A stretch of DNA of 64,000 bases from Deinococcus budaensis (GTDB taxonomy: Bacteria > Deinococcota > Deinococci > Deinococcales > Deinococcaceae), in contig NZ_JACHFN010000004.1 in the NCBI RefSeq assembly GCF_014201885.1, positions 186,001 to 250,000 on the forward strand. The letters are read 5' to 3'. Below the pieces are notes generated by a model. It was not told the DNA's origin. It saw only the letters and a program-made list of their open reading frames with translations, and ran no database searches. Below are positions 1 through 19,469 of this stretch, one piece after another (positions within the stretch are counted from its first letter, which is position 1; each line of letters starts with the position of its first letter). Position numbers and translations under genes: made by a program.

Positions 1-1353
1 ATCCTGACGGCCCTGCTGCTGCTCACCGGCTGCCAGGAAAACTCGGCTGGGACTGGCTCGACCGGGACCAGCTCGGCCGGAACCAGTTCGGCGGGAAGCG
101 GCACGGCCACGGAGACCTCCACGGGCACCTCTTCCACCGGGGCGGCGCAGCCGTCGGCCACCCCAGCCGGTTCGGCGGACTCCCAGACGGGGGCGGGCAG
201 CGGGGCCACCTCGGCGCCGCCCGCGTCCTCCGGCTCAGGCACGGCGGCGGGCGGTGCCGGGACAACGGGCACCCAGGACCCGGACCGCCTGGCCTACGAC
301 GAGAACACCATCTCGGTCGTGGAGAACAACCAGGAGGGCGTGGTGTTCGTCACCCGGCTGGATCAGGTGGGGAACGGTTCTCTGTTCAGCGAGTCGCCGC
401 TGGCCCCGCAGCCGTCCCCGGCCCCGGGCGGCGCCGAGGTGGTGACGGGCAGCGGCTCGGGCTTCCTGATCGACGCCCAGGGCGACATCCTGACCAACTA
501 CCACGTGATTCAGGACGCCGCCAACGTGCGGGTCCGGCTGCACGGCAACGAACGCGAGTACGAGGCCCGGGTGGTGGGCACCGCCCCGGACTACGACCTG
601 GCCCTGCTGCGCGCCGAGGGGCTGCCCTCAGGCCTGACGCCCATGCGTCTGGGAGACAGCGACTCGCTGCGGGTGGGCGAAAAGGCCATCGCGATGGGCG
701 CCCCCTTCGGGCTGGAGTTCACGGTCACGCAGGGCATCGTCTCGGCCCTCGAGCGGGTGATTCCCACCGGGGTCAACTACATCCCGCAAAACTCGATCCA
801 GACCGACGCCGCGATCAACCCGGGCAACTCGGGCGGTCCCCTCGTGAACAGCCGGGGCGAGGTGATCGGCGTGAACACCCAGATTCTCTCGCCCGCCGGG
901 GCCGCGACCGGGGTCGGGCAGAATGCCGGCGTGGGCTTTGCCATTCCGATCAACGTCGCCAAGAGCCTGCTGCCGCGCCTGCGGGCGGGCGAGGACATCA
1001 GCGTGCCGCGCATCGGGGTGGTGACCCTGAACCTGCAAGCCCTGACGCCCTCGGCCCGCGAGGCCCTGGACCTGCCCGACAGCGGCGTGCTGGTCCAGTC
1101 GGTCGAGCCGGGATCGCCCGCCGCCCAGGCCGGACTGCGCGGCGGCCAGCGCAGCCAGCAGTTTCCCGACGGCACCATCCGGCTGGGCGGCGACGTGATC
1201 ACCGAGATCGACGGCGAGGCGGTCGATTCGGTGCAGGACCTGCAAAGCGTGCTGATCGGCAAGGAACCGGGGGATCAGGTCACCCTCAACGTCGAGCGCG
1301 GCGGCCAGGAGGTCGAGCGCGAACTGACCCTCACGCCGCCCGCCGGACGCTGA
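1..1353 (+). CDS. HtrA/DegP-type serine protease, lipoprotein (5' end cut off)
   Basis: This frame is open from base 1 and begins inside a hydrophobic segment ending in a lipobox (LLTGC), so the start codon lies just outside the window and the protein is probably a lipid-anchored envelope protease. After the Cys comes a linker of about 85 residues made almost only of Ser, Thr, Gly and Ala. The trypsin-like domain has the full triad: His in TNYHVI (codon 502-504), Asp in DYDLALL (595-597) and Ser in NPGNSGGP (829-831). A PDZ domain follows (GSPAAQAGLRGG). HtrA proteases degrade or refold damaged envelope proteins. Only one PDZ domain is visible, as in DegS/HhoA-like members. It converges with the EAL gene downstream. 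The family call is secure; the individual substrate is unknown. Confidence 0.93.
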   Translation: MLTALLLLTGCQENSAGTGSTGTSSAGTSSAGSGTATETSTGTSSTGAAQPSATPAGSADSQTGAGSGATSAPPASSGSGTAAGGAGTTGTQDPDRLAYDENTISVVENNQEGVVFVTRLDQVGNGSLFSESPLAPQPSPAPGGAEVVTGSGSGFLIDAQGDILTNYHVIQDAANVRVRLHGNEREYEARVVGTAPDYDLALLRAEGLPSGLTPMRLGDSDSLRVGEKAIAMGAPFGLEFTVTQGIVSALERVIPTGVNYIPQNSIQTDAAINPGNSGGPLVNSRGEVIGVNTQILSPAGAATGVGQNAGVGFAIPINVAKSLLPRLRAGEDISVPRIGVVTLNLQALTPSAREALDLPDSGVLVQSVEPGSPAAQAGLRGGQRSQQFPDGTIRLGGDVITEIDGEAVDSVQDLQSVLIGKEPGDQVTLNVERGGQEVERELTLTPPAGR

Positions 1354-1401
1354 GACTGGCCGGAACGCTGGCAGCGGCCCCGGCGTCCCTGGGCCAGGAA
1401 C

Positions 1402-1428
1402 CCCGTGGCAGCACTTGTCTGCCACGGG
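1402..1428. terminator. hairpin between convergent genes, probable terminator
   Basis: A perfect 10-bp stem (CCCGTGGCAG / CTGCCACGGG) with a 7-nt loop lies between the converging protease and EAL genes. There is no strong T run on either side, so termination efficiency is uncertain. Confidence 0.5.
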
Positions 1429-1442
1429 CCGGGCCACGCCCT

Positions 1443-2537
1443 TCAGGGAGAGGGCGCCTGCCGGGGCCACAGCCGGGCGGCAGCCTCGGCCACCCCGAGC
1501 GGTTGCGGCGCCGGGCGGCCCAGCAGGTACCCCTGGGCGTAGTCGCTGCCGAGCTGCCGGACCAGTTCCAGCTCCCCGGGCGTCTCGATGCCCTCGCTGA
1601 CCACCCGGATGCCCAGGTCGTGGGCGTAGCGGACCAGCGCCGTGATCAGCGGCACCCGGGGGTCGGCGCCGTGCAGGCCGCGCACCAGCGCGCGGTCGAG
1701 CTTCACGATGTCGGGCCGCAACTCGGAGAGGTAGGTCAGGCTGGTGTGCCCGGCGCCCAGGTCGTCGAGCGCCACCTGCGCGCCCTGGGCGCGGTAGCGC
1801 TCCAGAATCGAGCGCAGCAGCCTCAGGTCGGGGAAGGCCTCGCTTTCGGTCACCTCGAACAGCAGGCGCGAGAAGTCGGCCCCCACCTCCTGGCAGGTCT
1901 CGAAGGTGGTCCGCAGGCAGATGTCGGGGTTGTACACCACGCCCGGCGCAAAGTTGATGAACAGCACCTCGCCGGGCTGCAAGCGGGGGTAGACCTGACG
2001 GATCGCCCCGCGCCGCGCCAGCGCGTCGAACGCGCGGGCCTGTCCGTGTGCAGCGGCGGCCTCCAGCAGCGGCCCGGCACCGATCAGTCCTCCCTCGCCG
2101 TGGGCGCGCACCAGCGCCTCGTAGCCATACACCTGCCCGCTCGCCAGCGCGACGACCGGCTGGAGGTGAAAGTGCAGGCCCCCCGTGCTCGCCGCCGCGA
2201 ACCACGCGCTGCCCAGCCGCCGCACCCAGACCTCCAGCGGCGCCAGCCCCCAGGGGTCCAGTTCGCCCGCCGCCGTCCAGGGCGCTGCGAGCACCCCGGG
2301 CCGCTCGGTGGGCGACAGGGCGGCCAGCACGGCTTCCAGGCGCCCGAACCCTGCCGGAGAGATGAACCACGCTCCCGCCCGCTCCTCCAGCGGCAGGTCC
2401 TGAGCCACCAGCAGCAGCGCCAGCTGACGGCCCAGGTGAGACGAGGCGCCGCGCAGCGAGAGGCCGGTCAGGGGCGTGAGGTCGGGCGGCCGGATCTCGT
2501 GGCAGTCGCAGGGGGCAGGGGCGGCAGAGGCAGACAT
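1443..2537 (-). CDS. EAL-domain cyclic-di-GMP phosphodiesterase
   Basis: This 364-residue protein carries one EAL domain (about residues 120-355) after a poorly defined N-terminal region with no clear receiver or GGDEF domain. Every catalytic signature I can check is present: YGYEALVR (about residue 139), INFAPG, FEVTES, ALDDLGAG, VKLD, SEGIET and QGYLLG. It should therefore be an active phosphodiesterase that linearises c-di-GMP to pGpG. I chose ATG 2537 because the open frame further upstream runs through the divergent promoter region of the sugar-uptake operon and has no domain content. It is expressed divergently from that operon. Its signal input cannot be read from the sequence. Confidence 0.88.
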   Translation of the reverse strand: MSASAAPAPCDCHEIRPPDLTPLTGLSLRGASSHLGRQLALLLVAQDLPLEERAGAWFISPAGFGRLEAVLAALSPTERPGVLAAPWTAAGELDPWGLAPLEVWVRRLGSAWFAAASTGGLHFHLQPVVALASGQVYGYEALVRAHGEGGLIGAGPLLEAAAAHGQARAFDALARRGAIRQVYPRLQPGEVLFINFAPGVVYNPDICLRTTFETCQEVGADFSRLLFEVTESEAFPDLRLLRSILERYRAQGAQVALDDLGAGHTSLTYLSELRPDIVKLDRALVRGLHGADPRVPLITALVRYAHDLGIRVVSEGIETPGELELVRQLGSDYAQGYLLGRPAPQPLGVAEAAARLWPRQAPSP

Positions 2538-2697
2538 GTCGCCCGCCGTTCTACACCACGCGGGGTGACAGCTTTCTGGCTGAGCCTCGGGAGGGGGGAA
2601 GCGGCCCGTCCCCCCGCACCCGGCCCGCTTTTCTGAGAGAAAGCCAAACGCGGCCATTACCTTAGCTTGACTTCTCATCAGACCGGCAAAAAACCGA

Positions 2698-2726
2698 TTG
2701 ACGCTGTCCTGGCGGGGGTGTAGGCT
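2698..2726 (+). promoter_or_regulatory. sigma-70-type promoter of the glycan-uptake operon
   Basis: TTGACG, a 17-bp spacer and TAGGCT stand about 110 bp upstream of the solute-binding-protein start in the divergent intergenic region (2538-2835). The surrounding stretch is A-rich compared with the genome. An overlapping A-rich repeat (ACCGGCAAAAAACCGAT) could be a regulator site, but no regulator gene is adjacent. Confidence 0.6.
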
Positions 2727-2835
2727 GCGCCTGTACAGACAGGTCAGCCTGGAGTCCCGCCGTTTGCCGCCCGGCTTGAGCGGCGAGCGGCCTCTCTCTG
2801 GGCAGGCAGCCACGTTCTCCCAGGAGGTTTTACCT

Positions 2836-4170
<1,335 letters not shown>

Positions 4171-4194
4171 CGGGCGGCCCGGCGGCCCCGAACA

Positions 4195-4246
4195 GGCGGC
4201 CCAGCCCCTTTTCACCACGTCCAGACGGTGAGGAGGCTGGGCCGCC
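4195..4246 (+). terminator. intra-operon stem-loop after the binding-protein gene
   Basis: A perfect 12-bp stem (GGCGGCCCAGCC / GGCTGGGCCGCC) with a 28-nt loop is followed by a pyrimidine-rich TTCTTTCCTCTCC stretch. It sits between the binding-protein and permease genes, where partial terminators or 3'-end-stabilising hairpins often raise binding-protein mRNA over permease mRNA. Confidence 0.55.
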
Positions 4247-4291
4247 GCCCTTCTTTCCTCTCCTCACTCCCCCACGCGCGAGGTACCTGCC

Positions 4292-5233
<942 letters not shown>

Positions 5234-5238
5234 GAAGC

Positions 5239-6120
<882 letters not shown>

Positions 6121-6122
6121 AC

Positions 6123-7187
6123 GTGACCCGACCCCAACCGGCCCGGCCCCTTCCCGTGCGGCCCCGCCTGGCGCTGGCTTTTACCCTGACCGCGCTGCTG
6201 ACCCCCGGCGCCACGCTGGCCGGGGGGAGCGGCGGCCCCGCAGCCACGGCTCCTGCCAAAGCTCCGGCCACGGCCAAGACCTTCCGCAACCCGGTCTTGG
6301 ACGAGAACTTCGCGGACCCCTTCGTCCTGCGTGAGGGGGGGGTGTACCACGCCTACGCGACGAACACGGACGGCTCGAACGTGCCGCACGCCGTAAGCCG
6401 CGATCTGGTGCGCTGGGAGCGCCGGGGCGACGCGATGCCGCTGCTGCCCGCGTGGGCGGGCGGGGGCCGCACCTGGGCGCCCGAGGTGGCGCGGGTGGGC
6501 CAGCGCTTCGTGCTGTACTACACCGCGCTGCACGAGGAGAGCGGGCGCCAGTGCATCGGCGCGGCCAGCGGCGCCTCGCCCGCCGGGCCGTTTCGCGACA
6601 CCTCGGCCAAACCGCTGATCTGCCAGCTCGCCGAGGGCGGCAGCATCGACGCCAGCCCCTTTCTGGACAGTGACGGCAAGCGCTACTTGCTGTGGAAGAA
6701 CGACGGCAACTGCTGCAACCAGGCGACGAACATCTACCTCCAGCCGCTGAGCGCCGACGGGTTGCGGCTGACGGGCAAGGCCAGCACCCTGATTCAGAAT
6801 TTCCAGCTGTGGGAGGGCAACGTCATCGAGGCGCCGACCCTCTACAAGGCGGGCGGCGTGTACTACCTGCTGTACTCGGCCGGGCCTTTTGACAGCGACC
6901 TGTACGCGGTGGGCTACGCGACGGCCCCGCGCATCGGCGGGCCGTACCGCAAGGCGCCGGAAAATCCGATTCTGGTGACCAAGGGGGCCGTGGCTGGACC
7001 CGGCCACCAGACGGTCGTGAAAGACGGGGCGGGGCGTACATGGCTGGCCTACCACGCCTGGACCACCGGGGCCATCGGGGACACGGTGGGCTACCGCAGC
7101 CTGCGCCTCGACCCCATCACCTTCAGCGGCGGCAAGGCGCGGGTGGCCGGGCCGACGCTGACGCCGCAGCGGGCGCCCACCCCATGA
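6123..7187 (+). CDS. exported GH43 glycoside hydrolase
   Basis: This 354-residue protein has an N-terminal signal peptide ([20 protein letters not shown]) and a five-bladed GH43 domain. Likely catalytic residues are the base Asp in NFADPFVL, the modulating Asp in GSIDASPF and the acid Glu in [10 protein letters not shown]43 enzymes remove arabinofuranose or xylose from plant arabinan or arabinoxylan by inversion. The GTG start at 6123 follows AAGGAG; longer reading into the permease gene is not needed. It is the first of three consecutive GH43 genes and overlaps the next by ATGA. Exact substrate is not decidable by eye. Confidence 0.88.
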   Translation: MTRPQPARPLPVRPRLALAFTLTALLTPGATLAGGSGGPAATAPAKAPATAKTFRNPVLDENFADPFVLREGGVYHAYATNTDGSNVPHAVSRDLVRWERRGDAMPLLPAWAGGGRTWAPEVARVGQRFVLYYTALHEESGRQCIGAASGASPAGPFRDTSAKPLICQLAEGGSIDASPFLDSDGKRYLLWKNDGNCCNQATNIYLQPLSADGLRLTGKASTLIQNFQLWEGNVIEAPTLYKAGGVYYLLYSAGPFDSDLYAVGYATAPRIGGPYRKAPENPILVTKGAVAGPGHQTVVKDGAGRTWLAYHAWTTGAIGDTVGYRSLRLDPITFSGGKARVAGPTLTPQRAPTP

Positions 7188-8146
7188 GCGGTGACCCTGA
7201 GCTGGGCAGGGCGACGACCGGGACGACCCCACCCGGACCCCTGCCCGAAACGCCGCTGTACCCGGGCGACTTCGCGGACCCCTTCGTGCTGGAGGTGGAC
7301 GGCACCTACTACGCCTACGGCACCGGGCAGCACGGGCAGGCAGGCGTGCGGGCCTTCGAGGTGCTGTCGTCGCCGGACCTGGTGCACTGGACCTCGCACG
7401 GGGGCGTGCTGGAGGCGCTCTCGCCCGAACGGATGGACTACTGGGCGCCCGAGGTGGCCCGCAGCGGGGACACCTTCTACCTGTACTACTCGGTGGGGCA
7501 GGGGGATGCGGGGCATCACCTGCGGGTGGCGACGGCCGCGCACCCGCTGGGGCCATTCGTGGACCGGGGCCTGAACCTGACGCCGGACGAACCGTTCGCC
7601 ATCGACCCGCACCCCTTTCAGGCGCCGGACGGGTCGTGGTACCTCTACTACGCCCGCGACGACCTGACCGGCGAGCGGCCCGGCACCCTGCTGGCGGTCG
7701 CGCCCCTGCACGACATGACCCGGCTGGGCGAGACCCGGACCATCCTGCGGGCGAGTGGCGACTGGCAGGTCTACCAGCGGGCCAGGACGATGTACGGCGC
7801 GGTGTACGACTGGCACACGCTGGAAGGGCCTTTCGTGCTGCACCGGGGCGGCCGCTACCACCTGCTGTACTCCGGCGGCGCCTGGACCAACGAGACCTAC
7901 GGGGTCGGGCACGCGGTGGCCGATCACCCGCTCGGCCCCTGGAGCGAGCCGCAGCCTGGCGCCAACGTGCTGAGAACCGCCGGGCACCTCACCGGCCCCG
8001 GCCACGCCAGCGTCACCCGGCGGGGCGAACAGGACGTGCTGGTCTTTCACGCCTGGAATGAGGAACGCACCCGGCGCCAGCTGCACGCCGCGCCGCTGCG
8101 CTGGACCGGCGGGCGGCCCACGGCGCTGCCTGAACCTGTCGCCTGA
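7184..8146 (+). CDS. cytoplasmic GH43 glycoside hydrolase
   Basis: This 320-residue GH43 protein has no signal peptide, so it probably acts inside the cell on oligosaccharides brought in by the operon's transporter. The catalytic set is visible: Asp in DFADPFVL, Asp in FAIDPHPF and Glu in TLEGPFVL. Its ATG overlaps the stop of the preceding gene (ATGA), indicating translational coupling. The likely activity is alpha-L-arabinofuranosidase or beta-xylosidase. Confidence 0.88.
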   Translation: MSGDPELGRATTGTTPPGPLPETPLYPGDFADPFVLEVDGTYYAYGTGQHGQAGVRAFEVLSSPDLVHWTSHGGVLEALSPERMDYWAPEVARSGDTFYLYYSVGQGDAGHHLRVATAAHPLGPFVDRGLNLTPDEPFAIDPHPFQAPDGSWYLYYARDDLTGERPGTLLAVAPLHDMTRLGETRTILRASGDWQVYQRARTMYGAVYDWHTLEGPFVLHRGGRYHLLYSGGAWTNETYGVGHAVADHPLGPWSEPQPGANVLRTAGHLTGPGHASVTRRGEQDVLVFHAWNEERTRRQLHAAPLRWTGGRPTALPEPVA

Positions 8147-8194
8147 CTTCGCGCCGTCCAACCTCGTCCGCCCCCTCATCCCGGAGGTTTCGCC

Positions 8195-10021
8195 ATGCAG
8201 CCACTGACCCGTGTCCGGCCCACCCTGCTCGCCCCCGCGCTGCTGGCTCCACTGCTGCTCGCCTCGTGTGACCGGATAGGCGCCCTGCCCCAGCCGGGGC
8301 GCACCTACAGCAATCCACCCGTGATTCAGAAGGCGGACGGCACGCGGGTGGAGTCGTGCGCGGACCCCGACCTGCTGCGCGGCCCGGCGGGCGACCCCAA
8401 CTGGTACCTGTACTGCACCACCGACCCGCACACCGCCGCCGAGCGCGACGAGAGCGGCAACCCCAGGTTTCACCTGATCAGCATGGCGAAGTCCAGCGAC
8501 CTGCTGAACTGGACCTACGTGGGCGACGCCTTTGCCGGGAAGCCGGGCTGGGTCAAGGATGACGCGGGGCTGTGGGCGCCCGAGGTGCGGCGGATCGGGA
8601 ACCAGTACCTGCTGTATTACACGGCCAGCGACACCAAGGCGGGTGGCAGCGCCATTGGGGTGGCGACCGGGCCGACCCCCACCGGCCCCTGGACCGACAG
8701 CGGCGCGCCCGCCGTGGAGCCGCAGGCCCCTCCCGGGGGGAGCGACCCGGCGGCGCGGCGCTGGGTCTTTGACCCCGAGGTCGTCACCGACGCTGCCGGG
8801 CAGCACTGGATGTACTACGGGTCGTACTTCGGCGGCATCTCGGTGCGGCGGCTGAGCGCGGATGGACTCCGGACCGACCCCGCCACCCAGCGCGAGGTCG
8901 CGCTCGACAACCGCTACGAGGGCGCCCAGGTCGTGCAGCGCGGCGGGTACTACTACCTGATGCTCTCGGCCACCAACTGCTGCGCCGGGCCGCTGAGCGG
9001 CTACAGCGTGTTCGTGGGCCGCTCGGCCAGCCCGGCGGGTCCCTTCGTGGACCGCGACGGCGTCTCGCTGCTGGACCCGCGCGTGGGCGGCACGCCGGTC
9101 CTGAGCATGAACGGCAACCGCTGGGTCGGCCCCGGCCACAACGCGGTCTTTCAGGACGCCGCCGGGCGTGACTGGACGGTGTACCACGCCATCGACCGTT
9201 TCGACCCCTACCTCGACGTCGGGCGCAACCTCAACAAGCGCCCCATGCTGCTCGACCCGCTCGACTGGGTGGAGGGCTGGCCCACCGTGCGCGGCGGGGC
9301 CTGGGCGTCCGACACGCCCCAGCCTGCCCCGGCGGCCCAACCCGGCGAGCGGACCGCGCCCCCCTCCCCCCCCGTGCAGAACGACCGCCCCGGGGCGCTG
9401 CTGGGCGACTACAGCGACGACTTCAGCGGCAGCACGCTGGCGCCGCGCTGGACCTGGGTGCGCCCGCCCGCGAGCGGCGTGGCCGCGCTGGAAGGCGGCG
9501 CCCTGCGCTTCGACACCCAGGACGCCGACCTGTTCGAGGACAGCGACAACGCCTCGGTGCTGACCCAACCTGCCCCGGCGGGCGACTACATGGTCGAGGT
9601 CAAACTCAACATCAACCTGCCGGACGAGGGCTGCTGCTTCAACTTCTCGCAGGGCGGCCTGGTCGTCTACGGCGACGACGACCGCTTCGTGAAGGTCGCC
9701 GTGTTTTCCAACTGGAACACCCGCCAGATCGAGTTCGCCAAGGAGGTGCCGGCGTCCACGCCCGGCTTCCCCCGCTACGGCAACACGGTCCTGGCCTCAC
9801 CCGCGCCCGACACCTGGCTCAGGATCGTGCGCCGCGCGGCGGAAAACGGCACCGAGGAGACCTACACCGGCTACTCCAGCCGCGACGGCGTGAGCTGGAC
9901 GCGCGGCGGCACCTGGACCCACACCCTGGGACAGGCGAAGATCGGCCTGATCTCGATGGGTGGCAAGGGCTTCACCACCCGCTTCGACCACGTGCGCGTC
10001 TCGACGCTGGCGCGGCGCTAA
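8195..10021 (+). CDS. GH43 lipoprotein with C-terminal beta-sandwich domain
   Basis: This 608-residue protein begins with a lipoprotein signal (LLLASC), so it is probably tethered at the cell surface. Residues about 25-370 form a GH43 domain: SCADPDLLRG carries the base Asp, WVFDPEVV the modulating Asp and NRYEGAQVV the acid Glu. Residues about 400-605 form a concanavalin-like sandwich (DDFSGSTLAPRWTW, NFSQGGLVVY, WNTRQIEF, STRDGVSW-like) as found at the C-terminus of GH43 beta-xylosidases or in DUF1349 proteins. It has its own GGAGG ribosome site and closes the operon. A surface-bound enzyme feeding the transporter fits this position. Confidence 0.9.
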   Translation: MQPLTRVRPTLLAPALLAPLLLASCDRIGALPQPGRTYSNPPVIQKADGTRVESCADPDLLRGPAGDPNWYLYCTTDPHTAAERDESGNPRFHLISMAKSSDLLNWTYVGDAFAGKPGWVKDDAGLWAPEVRRIGNQYLLYYTASDTKAGGSAIGVATGPTPTGPWTDSGAPAVEPQAPPGGSDPAARRWVFDPEVVTDAAGQHWMYYGSYFGGISVRRLSADGLRTDPATQREVALDNRYEGAQVVQRGGYYYLMLSATNCCAGPLSGYSVFVGRSASPAGPFVDRDGVSLLDPRVGGTPVLSMNGNRWVGPGHNAVFQDAAGRDWTVYHAIDRFDPYLDVGRNLNKRPMLLDPLDWVEGWPTVRGGAWASDTPQPAPAAQPGERTAPPSPPVQNDRPGALLGDYSDDFSGSTLAPRWTWVRPPASGVAALEGGALRFDTQDADLFEDSDNASVLTQPAPAGDYMVEVKLNINLPDEGCCFNFSQGGLVVYGDDDRFVKVAVFSNWNTRQIEFAKEVPASTPGFPRYGNTVLASPAPDTWLRIVRRAAENGTEETYTGYSSRDGVSWTRGGTWTHTLGQAKIGLISMGGKGFTTRFDHVRVSTLARR

Positions 10022-10035
10022 ACCACCTTTCGCGG

Positions 10036-10067
10036 CGCCTCCCTGCCCCCGTCCGGGTGGGGAGGCG
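10036..10067 (+). terminator. terminator of the glycan operon
   Basis: An 8-bp stem (CGCCTCCC / GGGAGGCG) with extra inner GC pairing starts 15 bp after the last GH43 stop and is followed by TTCTGCTGT. It is a plausible intrinsic terminator with a weak T tail. Confidence 0.55.
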
Positions 10068-10291
10068 TTCTGCTGTGGCCTGGCCGAGGTTGCGAATGAT
10101 TATTCAGGGAGGCGAATAGAGCGGGAGGTGCGGAGGCTGGCCGATCCTCTTTCCTCCACCGTCTTGAGCCAGATCTGTCTAGGCCGGTAACCCGCCTCCG
10201 CAGACGCATGGACAAGCCGCGCTTGTATTTATGCAGAGCCGCTAGGCTGAATCCCCGGAGCCTTTCGCCCGGCCGAGGAGAGGAGCGCCTG

Positions 10292-15019
<4,728 letters not shown>

Positions 15020-15036
15020 GGGGAAGGAGCGAGGCG

Positions 15037-16506
<1,470 letters not shown>

Positions 16507-16580
16507 GGCGCTGGCACATGTCTTTGTTGTCTCTAGAGCAGTGACCAGAGCGCCGCGTGGGTGGGGTCTACCCTTTTCGG

Positions 16581-17804
16581 GTGACCCGGATGCCGCCCGC
16601 CCTGCGCCGCGTGTACGCCGCCTATCCGGCGGGGTTCTGGGTGCTGTGGTTCGGCACGATCATCAACCGGGTGGGCGAGTTCGTGGTGCCCCTGCTGGGG
16701 TTTTACCTGACCGCCGAGCGGGGCATGCCTGCCTTCCAGGTCAGCGTGGTCCTCGCCATGCTGGGGGCCGGGCGCTTCGTGGCCGAGGGCCTCAGCGGGC
16801 CGCTCAGCGACCGGCGCGGCCCCGCCTTCACCATGACGCTGGCGCTGACGGGCGGGGCGGTGACGCTGCTGGCCCTGTCGGCCGCCAGCACGTTTCCGTG
16901 GCTGGTCCTGGGCGTGCTGGGGTTCTCGCTGTTCTCGGCGATGTACAAACCGGCGTCGAGCGCGGCCGTGGCGGAGCTTACCAGCGGGGCGCAGCGCACG
17001 CGGGCCTACACGCTGCTGTACTGGGCGATCAATGTCGGCGCGGCCACCGCCCCGGTGCTGGGCGGATGGCTGGCGGGGCGGTCGTACAGGCTGCTGTTTT
17101 ACCTGGACGCCGCCAGCATGGCTCTGTACGCCCTGCTGATCCACCTGCTGTTTCCCCGGCGCCCCCGCCCGGCCGCCGCCTCTGCCGTACGGCCGCGTCT
17201 CCTGCCGCGTGACCGGTTGCTGGGGCTGTTCTGCGTGGCGACGCTGCTCTACAGCCTGACCTACCAGAGTTACAAGCTGCTGGCCCTGGTCTTTGCGCAG
17301 CAGGGCTACACGCCGGTCCAGTACGGGCAGGTGCTCGCCCTCAACGGGGCGCTGGTGATCTTGCTGGGCCTGCCGGTCGGCGGGCTGATCGCGCGGCGCA
17401 ACCACCCGCGCTGGCAGGCCGCCGGGGCCGCGCTGCTGGGCCTGGGCTTTCTGGGGCACGCCTTCGCGGACGCGCTGTGGCAGCACCTGCTGGCGGTGGC
17501 CGTGTGGTCGGTCGGCGAGATCGTCGCCTACAGCATCGGCAAGACCATCGTCAGCGAACTGGGCAGGCCGGAACAGCGGGGCACCTACATCGGCCTGGTC
17601 GGCAGCATGAGCGGCCTGTCGGCCCTGCTCGCGCCGCTGCTGGGCGGCTTTTTGCTGGACGGGTACGGGGCGCGGCCGATGTGGCTGGTCGTCGCTGGTC
17701 TGGCCTTGGCCGGGGCGCTGCTGTACCTGTGGCTGGAGGAGCGTGTCGAGCGGCGCCGGGCCGAGACGACGGCCCTGGAAGCGGCGCCGAAGCCTGCCGG
17801 GTAG
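16581..17804 (+). CDS. major facilitator superfamily transporter
   Basis: This protein of about 407 residues has around 12 hydrophobic spans and the MFS loop signature after span 2 ([11 protein letters not shown]). It includes a proline- and glycine-rich [16 protein letters not shown] span typical of drug/H+ antiporter-like members. The substrate is unknown. There is no Shine-Dalgarno site. A TACCCT box 6 nt before GTG 16581 suggests a leaderless start there; ATG 16590 or GTG 16557 are the alternatives and change only a few N-terminal residues. It converges with leuA. Confidence 0.85.
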   Translation: MTRMPPALRRVYAAYPAGFWVLWFGTIINRVGEFVVPLLGFYLTAERGMPAFQVSVVLAMLGAGRFVAEGLSGPLSDRRGPAFTMTLALTGGAVTLLALSAASTFPWLVLGVLGFSLFSAMYKPASSAAVAELTSGAQRTRAYTLLYWAINVGAATAPVLGGWLAGRSYRLLFYLDAASMALYALLIHLLFPRRPRPAAASAVRPRLLPRDRLLGLFCVATLLYSLTYQSYKLLALVFAQQGYTPVQYGQVLALNGALVILLGLPVGGLIARRNHPRWQAAGAALLGLGFLGHAFADALWQHLLAVAVWSVGEIVAYSIGKTIVSELGRPEQRGTYIGLVGSMSGLSALLAPLLGGFLLDGYGARPMWLVVAGLALAGALLYLWLEERVERRRAETTALEAAPKPAG

Positions 17805-17827
17805 CGGCGCCCCGCACCGCCATACCC

Positions 17828-19375
17828 CTACACCGAGGCCTGGGTCACCTGGCGGCTCTTGCCCATGCCGGCCACGACCTGATTCACGATGCGCAGCCAC
17901 GCGCGGGCGCTGGCCTCGACCACGTCGGTGGCGACCCCGGTCCCGTGCAGGCTGATTTCCCCGTAGCGGGCGCCGATGCTGACCTCGCCCACCGCGTCGC
18001 CGCCCCCGGTCACGGCCTGGATGCGGTAACTCTCCAGCACCGGACTGATGCCGGTGAGGCGCCCGATGGCCTGAAAGGCCGCCTCGACCGGGCCGTCGCC
18101 GTGCGCGGTGGCCTCGGCGGAACCGTCGGGGGTCTTCAGGCGCACAAAGGCCACCGGGGTCATGTTCATGCCGGAGGTGATCTGGAAACCCTCCAGCGCG
18201 AAGGTCTGCGGCACGTCGCTGCGGCTGTCCACCAGCGCCCGCAGGTCGTCGGCGGACACCTGCCCCTTGCGGTCGGCGAGGTCCTTGAAGCGGGCGAACA
18301 GCGGCCCCACCCGGTCTTCCTCCAGCGCGTACCCCAGGTCGGTGAGCGCCTTGCGGAAAGCGGCGCGGCCCGAGTGCTTGCCCATGACCAGCACGGCGGC
18401 CTCACGGCCCACGAGTTCGGCCTGCATGATCTCGTAGGTCTCGCGGGCCTTGAGCACCCCGTCCTGGTGGATGCCCGACTCGTGCGCGAAGGCGTTGTCG
18501 CCCACGATGGCCTTGTTGGGCTGCACGGGCATGCCGCTCAGGCGGCTCACCAGCCGCGAGGCGCGGTACAGCTCGCGGGTACGGATGCCCGTCTGGAAGC
18601 CGTACACGTCCCCCCGGGTATGAAAGGCCATCACGATCTCCTCCAGGCTGGCATTTCCGGCCCGCTCGCCGATGCCGTTCACGGTGCATTCGATCTGCCG
18701 CGCGCCCCCCTCGGCCGCCGCGATGGAGTTCGCCACCGCCAGGCCGAGGTCGTCGTGGCAATGGGCGGAGAGGATCACGTGTTCGGGCAGCTCGGCCTTC
18801 AGGTGGGCGAACAGGGCGCGCATCTCGGCGGGCGTGGTGTAGCCCACCGTATCGGGCACATTGAGGGTGGTCGCGCCCGCCTCGGCGGCGGCCCGGAAGA
18901 TGCGCGCCAGAAAGGCCCAGTCGCTGCGGGTGGCGTCCTCGGCGCTGAATTCCACGTCGTCCACGAAGGAGCGGGCCAGCCGCACGGCCTCCACCGCGCG
19001 CTCGACCACCGCGTCCGGCTCCAGGTTCAGTTTGCGGGCCATGTGGATCGGGCTGGTGGCGATGAAGGTGTGGATGCGCGGCTTGTCGGCCGCCTCCACG
19101 GCCCTCGCCGCCGCCTCAATGTCGGCGCGGCCCGCGCGGGCCAGCCCCGCGATGACCGGCCCCCGCACCTCGCGGGCGATGCGCGACACGCCTTCGAGGT
19201 CGCCGGGACTGGCGATGGGAAACCCCGCCTCGATCACGTCCACACCCAGCCGGGCGAGCTGGTGGGCGATCTCCAGCTTCTGCCCGTGGTTCAGCGCCAC
19301 GCCGGGCGACTGCTCGCCGTCGCGCAGGGTCGTGTCGAAGATGCGGATGCGGGCTTGCTGGGGAGTCTGGGTCAT
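17828..19375 (-). CDS. leuA: 2-isopropylmalate synthase
   Basis: This 515-residue enzyme condenses acetyl-CoA with 2-ketoisovalerate, the first step of leucine synthesis. The TIM barrel carries [13 protein letters not shown] and metal-binding SAHCHDDLG, plus the HESGIHQDG signature. The C-terminal regulatory domain for leucine feedback begins around residue 390. ATG 19375 has a perfect AGGAGGA site 6 nt upstream. In-frame codons upstream (with another Leu run) lie inside the attenuator hairpin and are not expected to be translated as part of LeuA. Expression is very likely controlled by the leader peptide and hairpin immediately upstream. Confidence 0.96.
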   Translation of the reverse strand: MTQTPQQARIRIFDTTLRDGEQSPGVALNHGQKLEIAHQLARLGVDVIEAGFPIASPGDLEGVSRIAREVRGPVIAGLARAGRADIEAAARAVEAADKPRIHTFIATSPIHMARKLNLEPDAVVERAVEAVRLARSFVDDVEFSAEDATRSDWAFLARIFRAAAEAGATTLNVPDTVGYTTPAEMRALFAHLKAELPEHVILSAHCHDDLGLAVANSIAAAEGGARQIECTVNGIGERAGNASLEEIVMAFHTRGDVYGFQTGIRTRELYRASRLVSRLSGMPVQPNKAIVGDNAFAHESGIHQDGVLKARETYEIMQAELVGREAAVLVMGKHSGRAAFRKALTDLGYALEEDRVGPLFARFKDLADRKGQVSADDLRALVDSRSDVPQTFALEGFQITSGMNMTPVAFVRLKTPDGSAEATAHGDGPVEAAFQAIGRLTGISPVLESYRIQAVTGGGDAVGEVSIGARYGEISLHGTGVATDVVEASARAWLRIVNQVVAGMGKSRQVTQASV

Positions 19376-19402
19376 GGGGTCCTCCTGTGGGCGCTGGGAG
19401 AG

Positions 19403-19445
19403 GGACAAAAGAAGCAGCCCCCGGAAGAGGCTTTCCTCCGGGGGC
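19403..19445 (-). terminator. leuA attenuator hairpin
   Basis: On the minus strand a perfect 9-bp stem GCCCCCGGA / TCCGGGGGC is followed by TGCTTCTTTTGT. It lies between the leucine leader peptide and leuA, 28 nt before the LeuA start. Its 5' arm includes CCGGAGGAA (19441-19433), which can instead pair over 9 bp with TTCCTCCGG inside the leader peptide gene (19486-19478). This is the alternative pairing expected of an attenuator. Confidence 0.8.
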
Positions 19446-19469
19446 CGGGCGGGCACTGTTTTCCGCCGC

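Noticed and set aside
2667..2672. TTGACT as a second -35 for the glycan operon
   Set aside because: No acceptable -10 box follows at 16-18 bp; the TTGACG at 2698 is far better.
10094..10105. GAATGATTATTC, an AT-rich near-palindrome upstream of gltB resembling half a Fur box
   Set aside because: Only 12 bp with one mismatched pair, no second copy, and glutamate synthase is not an obvious iron gene; too little to call.
10223..10248. TTGTAT...TAGGCT as gltB promoter
   Set aside because: Spacer is 14 bp, too short; the -10 may be real, but I could not support a -35.
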